Shown: positions 49,381-57,995 of the stretch, one piece after another | How the letters are laid out: each line of letters opens with the position of its first letter | Numbering within the stretch: the first letter of the stretch is position 1 | Source: an uncultured Granulosicoccus sp. | GTDB lineage: Bacteria > Pseudomonadota > Gammaproteobacteria > Granulosicoccales > Granulosicoccaceae | Direction of reading: 5' to 3' | Length of the DNA stretch: 64,000 nucleotides | Assembly (NCBI GenBank): GCA_947495035.1 | Contig: CANLXI010000002.1 | Coordinates: 186,001-250,000, forward strand | Translations under genes and position numbers: made by a program | Notes under the pieces: generated by a model | What the model was told of the DNA's origin: nothing | Databases searched by the model: none | Seen by the model: the letters and a program-made list of their open reading frames with translations, nothing else

Positions 49381-50196
49381 TCAGGTGGTCTTGTCGGACT
49401 TGCTGACGAAGTAGGAAAGGGTGACCATGCACACCGATACGGCCAGCAACAGTGTGGAAATGGCCATGATGTTGGGTTTTATGCCCTGTTTGACGGCTCC
49501 GAAGATGGCGGTCGGCAGGGTCTCGACACCCGCACCCTTGACGAAGTTCGTGATGATGAAGTCGTCCAGGGAGACGATGAAGGCGAGCAGAAAGCCGGAG
49601 ATGATGCCCGGTGCCATCAGGGGCAGCAGTATTCGGGTGAATGCCTGCGTTCGGGTGGCATACAGATCGAGAGCGGCCTGCTCGTAGCTGTCATCGATGC
49701 CTTGCATGCGCGCTGAAATGGGCAGATACGCAAATGGAATGCAGAAGGCGATGTGGGCAAGCACGATGGTCATGAGGCCGCGGTCGAATCCGATCGCGTT
49801 GAAGAAGATCAGAGTGGCCACCGCGGTGACGATTTCCGGCACCATCAGAGGTAATGAGATCAATCCGAAGGACAGGCTGCGCAACCTGAATCTGCCGGCG
49901 CGAATCATGCCGGTGGCAGCCAGTGTTGCAATGGATGTCGCCACGGTTGCGGCGATGATGGCAATGAGAAGACTGTTCCAGGCAGCCTGCTTGAACTTGG
50001 CGCTTTCGGGTCCGGTGAACACATCGACATACCAGCGCAGTGAGAAGCTCTCCCAGACCGCAATCGAGTTGGATGAGTTGAAACTGTAGATCGTGACAAC
50101 CAGCAAGGGGGCATACAGGATGGTCAGACACAACAGTGTCATCGCCCTGAATCCGGTGTAGGAGCGAACATCGAACCTGGTGGAGAGAGTAGCCAT
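49381..50196 (-). CDS. Polyamine-type ABC transporter permease (PotC-like)
   Basis: Inner-membrane permease of 271 residues with six segments. The coupling loop reads [27 protein letters not shown], and the usual late segment ([14 protein letters not shown]) is present. The ATG at 50196 has GGAG 11 nt before it; a TTG at 50205 overlaps the stop of the upstream permease but is too close to the site. Confidence 0.92.
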   Translation of the reverse strand: MATLSTRFDVRSYTGFRAMTLLCLTILYAPLLVVTIYSFNSSNSIAVWESFSLRWYVDVFTGPESAKFKQAAWNSLLIAIIAATVATSIATLAATGMIRAGRFRLRSLSFGLISLPLMVPEIVTAVATLIFFNAIGFDRGLMTIVLAHIAFCIPFAYLPISARMQGIDDSYEQAALDLYATRTQAFTRILLPLMAPGIISGFLLAFIVSLDDFIITNFVKGAGVETLPTAIFGAVKQGIKPNIMAISTLLLAVSVCMVTLSYFVSKSDKTT

Positions 50197-50201
50197 TCGA
50201 G

Positions 50202-51128
50202 TCAATTCTCCAGTCGTTCACGCTGCGATTGCTGGCGAGCAAACAGGATGAGAATGATCAAGACCAGGCTGAGCAGAATCATCGATGCGGCGGCACCGAA
50301 TGGCCAGTTGCCGGCGTTGCCCTTGAACTGCTCCTCGATCAGTGACCCGATCATGAAGTTCCTGGCACCACCGAGAAGATCAGGCGCCAGAAAGGAGCCC
50401 AGAGACGGCACGAATACCAGAATGCAGCCAGCTATGATTCCCGGCTTCACTGCTGGCAGGAGTACCCGTCGCAGGGTCATCCATTTTGATGCGTAAAGGT
50501 CTGCCGCAGCTTCACTCAATGAAAAATCGTATCGCTCCACTGCAGCATAGATGGGCAGCACCATGAACGGCAGGTAGGAGTAGAAGAGCCCCAGCTGTAC
50601 TGCAAGGTTGGTATTGATGATCTGCAAGGGGCTGTCAATCAGACCGAGCGTCAACAGGGCCTCGTTCAACGGGCCCTGATCTCGCAGCAGGAACTTCATG
50701 GACACGGTGCGTATCAGCAGGTTTACCCAATAGGGGATGGTGACCAGAAATACCCAGAAGGCGCGGGATGCGGCAGGGCGGGTGGCAATGAAACAGGCCG
50801 TTGGAAAACCGATGATCAGACTCAGCAACGTGGCGGAACCGGCCTGCCAGAAGGAGCGCCAGAAGATCGCGATGTATGTCCATTCGATGCTTGGGGGCTC
50901 ATCACCGAACAGTCCACGATCAAGGAAGAACTGATCGTAGGCTGTCAGGCTGAACTCCCAGATGACGCCGCCACGAAATTCCTTGGTCAGAAAGGAATAG
51001 ACAAGCATCAGTACCACGGGAATCAGCGACAGCCCCAGAAGTACCAGCCAGGAGGGCAGGAGCAACCAGGTTCGCGCCTTCTCGTAGGTATTGCCGACGA
51101 CCCCGCCGGCCTGAGCATCCGCAGCCAT
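50202..51128 (-). CDS. Polyamine-type ABC transporter permease (PotB-like)
   Basis: Inner-membrane permease of 308 residues. The EAA loop is [26 protein letters not shown]. The start ATG at 51128 shares one base with the stop of the ATPase gene (TGATG). Six membrane segments can be seen after a short N-terminal cytoplasmic stretch. Confidence 0.92.
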   Translation of the reverse strand: MAADAQAGGVVGNTYEKARTWLLLPSWLVLLGLSLIPVVLMLVYSFLTKEFRGGVIWEFSLTAYDQFFLDRGLFGDEPPSIEWTYIAIFWRSFWQAGSATLLSLIIGFPTACFIATRPAASRAFWVFLVTIPYWVNLLIRTVSMKFLLRDQGPLNEALLTLGLIDSPLQIINTNLAVQLGLFYSYLPFMVLPIYAAVERYDFSLSEAAADLYASKWMTLRRVLLPAVKPGIIAGCILVFVPSLGSFLAPDLLGGARNFMIGSLIEEQFKGNAGNWPFGAAASMILLSLVLIILILFARQQSQRERLEN

Positions 51129-52216
51129 CAGTCCATCAGGAGCCGGGCGGCTCCCTGCTCCAGGTTGATGAAGACATTGCTGCCGGGTTCGAAGATGCCC
51201 TTGCTGCCACGATCCGAATTGGCGGTACGAACCGTGAAGCTGGGGCCTTCGTCGAGATCGACGATGGTGGAGATGTCCGTACCCACGAATATGTTCTCGA
51301 CAACCTTGCCCTTCATGCTCCTGCTCTCGGCAGGCATCTCGCTGATGAAGATGCGTTCGGGGCGCAGGGATACATGAACATTGGCACCGGCAGCGACTCC
51401 CTGAACGGCCTTGCATTGCAGTTCGTGTCCGCCGCCCAGATGGCAAGTGGCCTGGCCATCGTGGATGTTGTCGACTTGTACTTCCAGCAGATTGGTCTCG
51501 CCGATGAAGTCTGCAACGAAAACATTGCGCGGCGTCTCGTAGATCTCCCTCGGTGAGCCCAGCTGTTGCAGATTGCCCGCGGACATCACGGCAATGCGAT
51601 CGGACATGGTCAGTGCTTCTTCCTGATCGTGTGTGACGAAGATGAAGGTGATGCCGGTTTCCCGCTGCAGATGCTTGAGTTCGAGTTGCATGGCCTTGCG
51701 CAGCTTCAGGTCCAGTGCCGACAGCGGCTCGTCCAGCAGCAGAACCTTCGGCTGGGGCGCCAGCGCGCGAGCCAGTGCAACCCGTTGCTGTTGCCCGCCG
51801 GACAATTGTGACGGCTTGCGAGCCGAGAAATCGGTCAGTCGCACCAGGTCGAGCATCTGGCCGGCACGATGGCGTGCCTCGCTCTTGCTGGAGCCCTTCA
51901 TCTCCAGACCGAAAGCCACGTTGTCGAGGATATTCAGATGCGGGAATAGTGCATAATTCTGGAATACCGTGTTCACCGGTCGTTTGTTGGGTGGCAGATT
52001 CTCGATTTCCTGGCCGAACAGATGAATGGATCCGTCGGTCACGTCCTCGAAGCCTGCAATCATGCGCAGCAATGTGGTCTTGCCGCAGCCGGATGGTCCC
52101 AGCAGGGTGAAGAACTCGTTGTCCCTGATGGAGAGTGAAATTTCCTTGAGTGCCGTGAATGTTCCGTAGCGTTTGACCGCATTCCGGATATCGATAGCGT
52201 TGTCTGGTCTGTGCAT
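51128..52216 (-). CDS. Polyamine-type ABC transporter ATP-binding protein (PotA-like)
   Basis: ATPase of 362 residues. Walker A GPSGCGKTT, signature LSGGQQQRVALAR, Walker B VLLLDEPLSALD and switch His in VTHDQEEALTM are intact; a C-terminal TOBE domain follows. It is the first gene of the operon and is divergent from the LuxR-family regulator across an 82-bp control region. Confidence 0.93.
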   Translation of the reverse strand: MHRPDNAIDIRNAVKRYGTFTALKEISLSIRDNEFFTLLGPSGCGKTTLLRMIAGFEDVTDGSIHLFGQEIENLPPNKRPVNTVFQNYALFPHLNILDNVAFGLEMKGSSKSEARHRAGQMLDLVRLTDFSARKPSQLSGGQQQRVALARALAPQPKVLLLDEPLSALDLKLRKAMQLELKHLQRETGITFIFVTHDQEEALTMSDRIAVMSAGNLQQLGSPREIYETPRNVFVADFIGETNLLEVQVDNIHDGQATCHLGGGHELQCKAVQGVAAGANVHVSLRPERIFISEMPAESRSMKGKVVENIFVGTDISTIVDLDEGPSFTVRTANSDRGSKGIFEPGSNVFINLEQGAARLLMD

Positions 52217-52226
52217 GCGCTCTCGG

Positions 52227-52296
52227 TATACCCCCTGAAAGGCTTGTGTTTATACTAGAAGCATTGAATCAGGGGGTATATACCCCTAAGGGGGTA
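52227..52296. promoter_or_regulatory. Symmetric divergent operator between the amine operon and the LuxR gene
   Basis: TATACCCCCTGA (52227-52238) and TCAGGGGGTATA (52269-52280) form a perfect 12-bp inverted repeat. A second palindrome GGGGTATATACCCC covers 52273-52286 and a fourth half-site GGGGGTAT lies at 52290-52297. The centre holds overlapping -10 elements (TATACT on plus, TATAAA on minus) at 52249-52256. The half-sites therefore sit where each -35 would be. The last half-site also acts as the ribosome site of the regulator gene. Confidence 0.7.
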
Positions 52297-52298
52297 TC

Positions 52299-53090
52299 TT
52301 GTTCACGCTGACCAATACCACGCATGAGCATCTGGCGGTAGCCATCGAGGCTCTCGGTACACCGTCATTTTCCGAGTTGCTGTACGCCTGGCTGTGTCGT
52401 TGTCTGGAGATCGACAACGGGACGATTCTGGCCTACTACCAGACGGGTAAACCGGATGTGTTCTTCAGTCATTCCCGAGTCAGGGAGGTGCATGAGCACA
52501 TGGAAGGCGACTATCTCTCGGGAATCTATCTGCTGGACCCCTTTCACGACCTGCATGTCAACAAGTCGGCCCCGGGCCTTTATCGCTTGCGTGATTGTGC
52601 GCCTGACAGCTTTCGTCGCAACGAATATCATGCAAAGTACTATTCTGGCACCACCATGACCGATGAGGCCTGCTTTCATGTCGCGCTGCCCACGGGGGTT
52701 TCGGTGCAAGTGTGCCTGGGCAGGGACAAGAGCTCCGGCAGCAGTTTTTCCGCGCGTGACCTGAATACGGCCCGGAATCTGAGCAGTATCGTATGCAGTC
52801 TCATGACCGTGCAGTGGAAACACCTGACGTCAAGTGGAGACTATACCGATGAGACGCTGTTGCATCACCTGCAGGCTCAACTGAAGGAACATCGGGGAAT
52901 CAGTCTGAGCAAGCGTCAGTGCGAGGTGGCGCTGTTGATTCTGAGGGGACACAGTACGATTTCCATCGGGTTATGTCTGGAGATCAGTCCGCAGACGGTC
53001 AAGGTGTTCCGCAAGCAGCTGTATCGAAAGTGCAGTATTTCCTCACAGGCGGAGTTGTTTTCACTGATGACAAGCTATCTGAGAGTGTGA
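52299..53090 (+). CDS. LuxR family transcriptional regulator
   Basis: Regulator of 263 residues. Residues about 1-180 form a sensory domain of unassigned ligand with a LDPFHDLHVN segment. A C-terminal LuxR/GerE helix-turn-helix follows (LSKRQCEVALLILRGHSTISIGLCLEISPQTVKVFRKQLYRKC). No LuxI-type synthase is near. The start is a TTG at 52299 with AAGGGGG just upstream; no other start codon fits. It is divergent from the amine transport/catabolism operon and is the likely activator of it. Confidence 0.87.
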   Translation: MFTLTNTTHEHLAVAIEALGTPSFSELLYAWLCRCLEIDNGTILAYYQTGKPDVFFSHSRVREVHEHMEGDYLSGIYLLDPFHDLHVNKSAPGLYRLRDCAPDSFRRNEYHAKYYSGTTMTDEACFHVALPTGVSVQVCLGRDKSSGSSFSARDLNTARNLSSIVCSLMTVQWKHLTSSGDYTDETLLHHLQAQLKEHRGISLSKRQCEVALLILRGHSTISIGLCLEISPQTVKVFRKQLYRKCSISSQAELFSLMTSYLRV

Positions 53091-53268
53091 AATCACTCTT
53101 TACCCGAGTCTGTGAGCGGTGCACCACTGCGTCAGTCTGGCAAGGGCCGTCATTGCCATCCGGACGGCGTCGGAGAGTGCCGGGAAACCGGCAGTGAGCT
53201 TGCCGATCTGGTGGAAGTCGATCCCCGGTGGTAGAGTTGTCAGTGGATGTACACGAATGGAGGGGACC

Positions 53269-53595
53269 ATGAAGCCGGTTGTCCTTTTGGTGGGGCGTCT
53301 TCCCAGTGTGGTTGACGACGTGACCACCCAGTTGCAGGATCTGCCTATCGAATGGTTGGGTGCTCATGACCGTCAGGAAGTGGAGCGTCAACTGAAATCC
53401 GAACCGAATATCCGCTGCGTCATTGTCGGGGCGGGTCTGCCTGACAACATCAGAGGCGATCTGGTGGGGGTTGTGGCGACGCTTCGGCCGGATGTCTGCA
53501 TACACATGAAAGATCGTCAGTCCGGCCCTGAAGGCATGGCGAACTTCGTTCGCCGTGTCGTGGCAATGGAAGTGCTCGAGGATGCAGCTGTCTGA
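53269..53595 (+). CDS. Small hypothetical protein, receiver-like fold
   Basis: Unrecognised protein of 108 residues. It shows alternating hydrophobic strands and helices like a CheY receiver (VVLLVG, CVIVGAG, DVCIHMKD), but the phospho-acceptor position lacks a clear Asp in the right place (IVGAGLP). If it is a receiver relative it is a pseudo-receiver. AGGGG sits 4 nt before the ATG. It is 178 bp after the LuxR gene on the same strand, and may be unrelated. Confidence 0.6.
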   Translation: MKPVVLLVGRLPSVVDDVTTQLQDLPIEWLGAHDRQEVERQLKSEPNIRCVIVGAGLPDNIRGDLVGVVATLRPDVCIHMKDRQSGPEGMANFVRRVVAMEVLEDAAV

Positions 53596-53744
53596 CACAT
53601 CGATCATGCAAGGTCGGCAATACGCCGGGTCTTGAGGTACTGATCGAGAAGGCACTATCGATACGGTGCAGCGGCACCGAAGAGCGGTCGTGTGTGTTTG
53701 TCACCGGGGCCGTTGTCCGCTGCGCTGACTCCTGACGACCCGGG

Positions 53745-55472
53745 TCAGGAGTAGACACGATCCAGACCACTGGCCGCCTGCAGCCGGCTGTAACGCCCGC
53801 CAGTCTGCATCAACTCGGCGTGATGGCCTGTTTCGGTGATGCGTCCTTCTTCCATGACGACGATGCGATCTGCGTGCCGGATGGTGCCCAGGCGATGCGC
53901 GATGATCAGCGTGGTCCGACCCGCGGACAGCTTGCCGAGTGCGCTCTGGATTTCCCGTTCGGTTTCGGTGTCAAGAGCGGAAGTGGCCTCGTCGAGAATC
54001 AGAATGGAGGGGTTGCGCAGGAAGGCCCGTGCAATGGCGACTCGTTGTTTCTGTCCGCCGGACAGGCGTAGACCGCGTTCGCCGACAACCGTATCGAGAC
54101 CATCAGGCATGTTGGCAATCGTGGCGTCGAGCATGGCGTGATGGGCTGCCTCGAGAATCTCCTCCTCACTGGCATCGAGCCTGGCGTAGGCGATGTTCTC
54201 GCGCAGGGTGCCGCCAAACAGCAGTACGTCCTGGGAGACGATGCCGACCTGTTCGCGCAGACTTTCCAGCGTCATGTTTCGCAGCGGGATACCGTCGATG
54301 GATATCTCGCCACTGTCCACTTCGTAGAAACGAGGTATCAGGGTCAGCAGGGTCGTCTTGCCGGCACCCGAAGGGCCCACGAAGGCAACGGTCTCGCCGG
54401 CTCTGATGTCGAGATGGATGTCGCGTAATACATCCCCGTCCTCGCCATAGGCAAAGGTCACGTGATCGAAGCGGATGTTGCCGTCCAGCGTGGAGACCGG
54501 TTTTGCCTGCGGCAGATCGGCGATGTCGGCCCGAGTGTCAAGCAGTTCGAGGTAGCGCCGGAAACCGGCGATGCCACGAGGGTAGGACTCGATGACCGAT
54601 GCGATCTTGTCCAGTGGCCTGAAGAAAACCCCGACCAGCAACAGAAAACCGACAAATCCACCGGTGGTGAGCGTGCCCTGCATGACCATGTAGGCACCCG
54701 CGACCATGATGACCACTTGCACCGCGCGCATGCCAAGGTACTGAATGGAAGTGGCGGCCGCCATGACACGATAGGCTTCGAGCTTGGTCTTGCGATAGCC
54801 ATGGTTGTCCCTGGCAAAGAGCTCGTTTTCATGTTGCTCATTGGCAAAGGACTGCACCACGCGAATGCCGCTGATGTTCTCTTCCAGTCTGACGTTGAAG
54901 TTGCCAACCCGCGCGTAGATGGCGCGCCATGTTCGTGTCATCTTGCCACCTGCGATGGTGGTCAGCACCACCGACAGTGGCACGATCAGGCCGCTGAGCA
55001 ATGCCAGTTCCACATTGATCCACAGCATCAGGGCAAAGGCGCCGAGGAATGTCATGACTGCGATGAACAGATCCTCCGGACCGTGATGCGCGACTTCGCC
55101 GATTTCCTCAAGGTCGCGTGTGACCAGTGACACCAGTCTTCCGGTGCGCTGCTTGTCGAAGTAACTCCATGAGAGCTTCTGCAGATGGGCAAAGGCTCGA
55201 CGGCGCATTTCGGTTTCGATGTTGATGCCGAGCATATGGCCCCAGTAGGTCACGATGGAAATCAGCCCAGCGGTCAGAGAGTAGATCAGCATCAGACCGA
55301 TGGCGGCAAGCAGGGTCAGTGTCAGATCGCCTTGCGGCAACAGGTGGTCGATGAAGCCGGTTACCGCCAGCGGGAAGGCCAGTTCGAGCATTCCGGCAAC
55401 CACCGCAGATCCGAAGTCAAGCCAGAACAGGCCAAGCCAGGGGCGGTAGTAGGAGAAGAATTCTTTCAGCAT
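53745..55472 (-). CDS. ABC exporter with fused membrane and ATPase domains (MsbA-like)
   Basis: Half-transporter of 575 residues, a homodimeric type IV exporter. The N-terminal ~310 residues contain six membrane helices and the ATPase domain follows (Walker A FVGPSGAGKTT, signature LSGGQKQR, Walker B ILILDEATSALDTE, H-loop IAHRLGT). Possible loads are lipids, drugs or peptides; none can be chosen from sequence. It is divergent from soxX over 293 bp, and has no obvious operon partner. Confidence 0.9.
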   Translation of the reverse strand: MLKEFFSYYRPWLGLFWLDFGSAVVAGMLELAFPLAVTGFIDHLLPQGDLTLTLLAAIGLMLIYSLTAGLISIVTYWGHMLGINIETEMRRRAFAHLQKLSWSYFDKQRTGRLVSLVTRDLEEIGEVAHHGPEDLFIAVMTFLGAFALMLWINVELALLSGLIVPLSVVLTTIAGGKMTRTWRAIYARVGNFNVRLEENISGIRVVQSFANEQHENELFARDNHGYRKTKLEAYRVMAAATSIQYLGMRAVQVVIMVAGAYMVMQGTLTTGGFVGFLLLVGVFFRPLDKIASVIESYPRGIAGFRRYLELLDTRADIADLPQAKPVSTLDGNIRFDHVTFAYGEDGDVLRDIHLDIRAGETVAFVGPSGAGKTTLLTLIPRFYEVDSGEISIDGIPLRNMTLESLREQVGIVSQDVLLFGGTLRENIAYARLDASEEEILEAAHHAMLDATIANMPDGLDTVVGERGLRLSGGQKQRVAIARAFLRNPSILILDEATSALDTETEREIQSALGKLSAGRTTLIIAHRLGTIRHADRIVVMEEGRITETGHHAELMQTGGRYSRLQAASGLDRVYS

Positions 55473-55658
55473 GGTCTCAATGCTATCAACATGACGTGCA
55501 GAGCACGGTTTTTCATTGCATACCGATGCAGTGGCAGCTACACGTGATCTGGATACCTTTGCTGAGTGACCAGGCTGTACCCTTCAGACGGCTGGATGCT
55601 GGCTTCGGCCAAGTGACGAGCGTGCAACCGAAAACTGATAAACAGACACATTCGCCTG

Positions 55659-55682
55659 CATGAATCTATCTGTTGATTCATG
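55659..55682. promoter_or_regulatory. Inverted repeat and promoter upstream of soxX
   Basis: CATGAATC and GATTCATG flank an 8-nt spacer, a perfect 8-bp inverted repeat. It overlaps a TTGATT -35 (55673-55678), followed at 17 bp by TATCGT as -10 (55696-55701). Known sox clusters are often repressed by an ArsR-type SoxR; no such gene is seen here. Confidence 0.45.
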
Positions 55683-55765
55683 GTGCGATCCGCGTTATCG
55701 TCAGAAATGACAACTGTGACTGTCGTTCATCAGCGACGTTACAATGCGATTCTCGGGGAGTCACG

Positions 55766-56224
55766 ATGACACTGTACAAGCGGCTTCTATCAGGCTGTGC
55801 CATTGTGGCCTGCATGACGGTGGCTCGTGCTGAGGTCGTCGCCCCCGGTGAAGTCTCCATCGAGAATCTGCGAATCGACAGGCCCCTGACAACACAGGCT
55901 GGTGATCCGGTTGAAGGACGCAAGGTGTTTGCCGATCGCACACTGGGCAATTGCCTGGCCTGTCACGTCAACAGCGACCTCTCCGAAGAGTTGTTTCATG
56001 GTGAAATCGGACCGGCACTCGATGGTGTCGCGGCTCGCTGGCAGCCGGAGCAATTGCGGACCATCGTGGTAAACGCCAAGGCGGTCTTCACCGATGAGAG
56101 CATCATGCCGGGCTTCTATTCCCTGGAGGTGGGCGAGAACGTTCGCGAGGATCTGATCGGAGTCACCATTCTTACAGCGCAGCAGGTCGAGGATGTCGTT
56201 GCCTACCTCGGCACCCTGCAGTAA
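55766..56224 (+). CDS. soxX: Sulfur-oxidation cytochrome c subunit SoxX
   Basis: Periplasmic monoheme cytochrome, 152 residues, partner of SoxA in joining thiosulfate to SoxY. A signal peptide ends near residue 22 (MTVARA). The heme motif CLACH spans residues 63-67, and a downstream Met (IMPGFYS) is the likely axial ligand. First gene of soxXYZAB. The ATG at 55766 directly precedes the signal peptide. Confidence 0.94.
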   Translation: MTLYKRLLSGCAIVACMTVARAEVVAPGEVSIENLRIDRPLTTQAGDPVEGRKVFADRTLGNCLACHVNSDLSEELFHGEIGPALDGVAARWQPEQLRTIVVNAKAVFTDESIMPGFYSLEVGENVREDLIGVTILTAQQVEDVVAYLGTLQ

Positions 56225-56248
56225 CTCCACGAAGCGGTAGACAGGAAC

Positions 56249-56710
56249 ATGGATACAAGCAAACGGCAATTTCTGGACAGAACGCTGAACGTGACTGCCG
56301 GCATGGCCGTGGCGGGCTTGCTGGGAAGTTCTCGGGTTCTGGCCTCGGTCGAGGATGTACAGCAGGCCATGAATGAGTTCACCGGTGGCAAGACTGCGGT
56401 GCCAGGTGTCGTGAAACTGACCACACCCGAGATCGCCGAGAACGGCAATAGTGTCCCGGTCAGTGTGAGTGTCGATCGTCCGATGAGTGAAGACGATCAT
56501 GTCGAGTCGGTGATCATTCTCGCCGATGACAATCCCAACGCAGCCGTTGCCCGGTTTCATTTCAGTCCGGCCAGTGGTGAAGCGCTGGCTTCCACGCGGA
56601 TACGATTGGCCAGAACCCAGAACGTGCTGGCGATAGCGAAAACGAGCAAAGGTGAAGTGTTCACCGCCACCAACCATGTCAAGGTCACGATTGGTGGTTG
56701 CGGCGGCTGA
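56249..56710 (+). CDS. soxY: Thiosulfate-oxidation carrier protein SoxY
   Basis: Periplasmic carrier, 153 residues. Sulfur intermediates are bound to the Cys in the C-terminal GGCGG (Cys151), the hallmark of SoxY. The N-terminal signal region contains KRQFLDRTLNVTAGMAVAGLLG, a Tat-like sequence with Lys-Arg instead of twin Arg. It lies 24 bp after soxX and is followed by soxZ, its heterodimer partner. Confidence 0.95.
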   Translation: MDTSKRQFLDRTLNVTAGMAVAGLLGSSRVLASVEDVQQAMNEFTGGKTAVPGVVKLTTPEIAENGNSVPVSVSVDRPMSEDDHVESVIILADDNPNAAVARFHFSPASGEALASTRIRLARTQNVLAIAKTSKGEVFTATNHVKVTIGGCGG

Positions 56711-56734
56711 GCAAGACTCGACAGGACAGCAATC

Positions 56735-57058
56735 ATGGCAGCAAAAGCACGAGTGAAAGTACCCGGCAGTGCCGCAGCAGGGGAGATCATTACCCTGAAG
56801 ACCCTCATCAGCCACACGATGGAGTCCGGGCAACGCAAGGATGACGATGGCAACCCCATACCCCGTCACATCATCAATCGCTTCACCTGCACCTTCAATG
56901 GCAAACCGGTGTTCTCCTGCGACATGGAGCCGGCTGTGTCGGCCAATCCCTACTTCGAGTTCAAGGCGAAGATCACGGAAGCGGGCACCTTCACCTTTAC
57001 CTGGGTGGATGACGATGGGGAAGTCACGCAACTGACCCAGGATATCGCACTGAAATAG
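56735..57058 (+). CDS. soxZ: Thiosulfate-oxidation complex protein SoxZ
   Basis: Small beta-sandwich protein of 107 residues that pairs with SoxY. It begins KARVKVPGSAAAGEIITLKTLISHTMESG and contains FTCTFNGKPVFSCDMEPAVSANPYF, both diagnostic of SoxZ. There is no signal peptide, so it is exported with SoxY through Tat as known for the family. Confidence 0.95.
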   Translation: MAAKARVKVPGSAAAGEIITLKTLISHTMESGQRKDDDGNPIPRHIINRFTCTFNGKPVFSCDMEPAVSANPYFEFKAKITEAGTFTFTWVDDDGEVTQLTQDIALK

Positions 57059-57082
57059 GATGTCTTCACCCTGTCCTCGGAG

Positions 57083-57949
57083 ATGCATGTGAGCCGACGG
57101 TTTCTGATCCTCCTGCTGTGTGCCGGCAGCCTGAACGGCATGGTCTCCCGCCTTTCGCTGGCTGATCCCAGTGAGGGCCCCTTGCTGATCGATGGCGAGA
57201 TCGAGATGATCACGCGCACGGAATCGGTCGATGGTCACCCCTTTCCGGAAGTCATCTCCGGCTGGCATTACCGAACCGAATCCACCCGGGCCCTGCAGGC
57301 TGATTCCTTTGAAAATCCCGGCATGCTGGCGGTGGAAGAAGGCGAGGATCTCTGGAATACCGTGGAAGGTACCGAAGGCAAGTCCTGTGCGTCCTGCCAC
57401 GATGATGCCTCGGTATCGATGGTATCGGCTGCCAGTTCCTATCCAGGGTGGGACAGGGAGAATGGCAAACCCATCAATATCGAGCAGCGTATCAACCGAT
57501 GCCGGGTCGAGAACATGGGCGCCGAGGCTTATGCTTTCGACGAGGACAGGCAGAAGTCGTTGACAGCCTTCATCAAGAATCAGGCGATGGGCGAACCAGT
57601 CAGGATCGATGTCGATGAAGGAGAAATGCAAGTCTGGTGGGAGCGTGGTCGCCAGGTGTATTACACGCGCAAGGGACAACTCGATCTTTCCTGCGCGTCA
57701 TGCCATGAACGGAACAATGGCAAGCATATCCGTGCGGATCATCTGAGCCAGGGCAACGTCAACGGGTTTCCCACCTACCGTCTGAAGCAGAGCGCACTGG
57801 TTTCGCTGCACAATCGTTTTCGTGGATGCATTCGTGACACGCGTGCCGAGATCCCTGACGCCTTCTCGGATGAACTGATGGCGCTGGAGGTCTACACCAC
57901 CTGGCGCAGTCAGGGGCTGTCGGTCGAAACCCCGGCAGTCAGGCAGTAG
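57083..57949 (+). CDS. soxA: Sulfur-oxidation cytochrome c subunit SoxA, diheme form
   Basis: Periplasmic cytochrome of 288 residues that conjugates thiosulfate to SoxY together with SoxX. Two CASCH heme motifs (residues 102-106 and 204-208) make it the diheme class. Cys249 in the RFRGCIRDTR segment is the catalytic cysteine-ligand in SoxA proteins. A signal peptide covers about residues 1-27. It lies between soxZ and soxB. Confidence 0.95.
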   Translation: MHVSRRFLILLLCAGSLNGMVSRLSLADPSEGPLLIDGEIEMITRTESVDGHPFPEVISGWHYRTESTRALQADSFENPGMLAVEEGEDLWNTVEGTEGKSCASCHDDASVSMVSAASSYPGWDRENGKPINIEQRINRCRVENMGAEAYAFDEDRQKSLTAFIKNQAMGEPVRIDVDEGEMQVWWERGRQVYYTRKGQLDLSCASCHERNNGKHIRADHLSQGNVNGFPTYRLKQSALVSLHNRFRGCIRDTRAEIPDAFSDELMALEVYTTWRSQGLSVETPAVRQ

Positions 57950-57995
57950 ACGCGCTGACACTGCTTGTCAGGCACTCAGAGGCAGCAGGACGATC

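Noticed and set aside
55790..57679. 629-codon open frame on the minus strand antisense to soxXYZA
   Set aside because: High-GC codon bias leaves long open antisense frames; the plus-strand Sox genes carry heme and carrier motifs and the antisense product has no recognisable domain.
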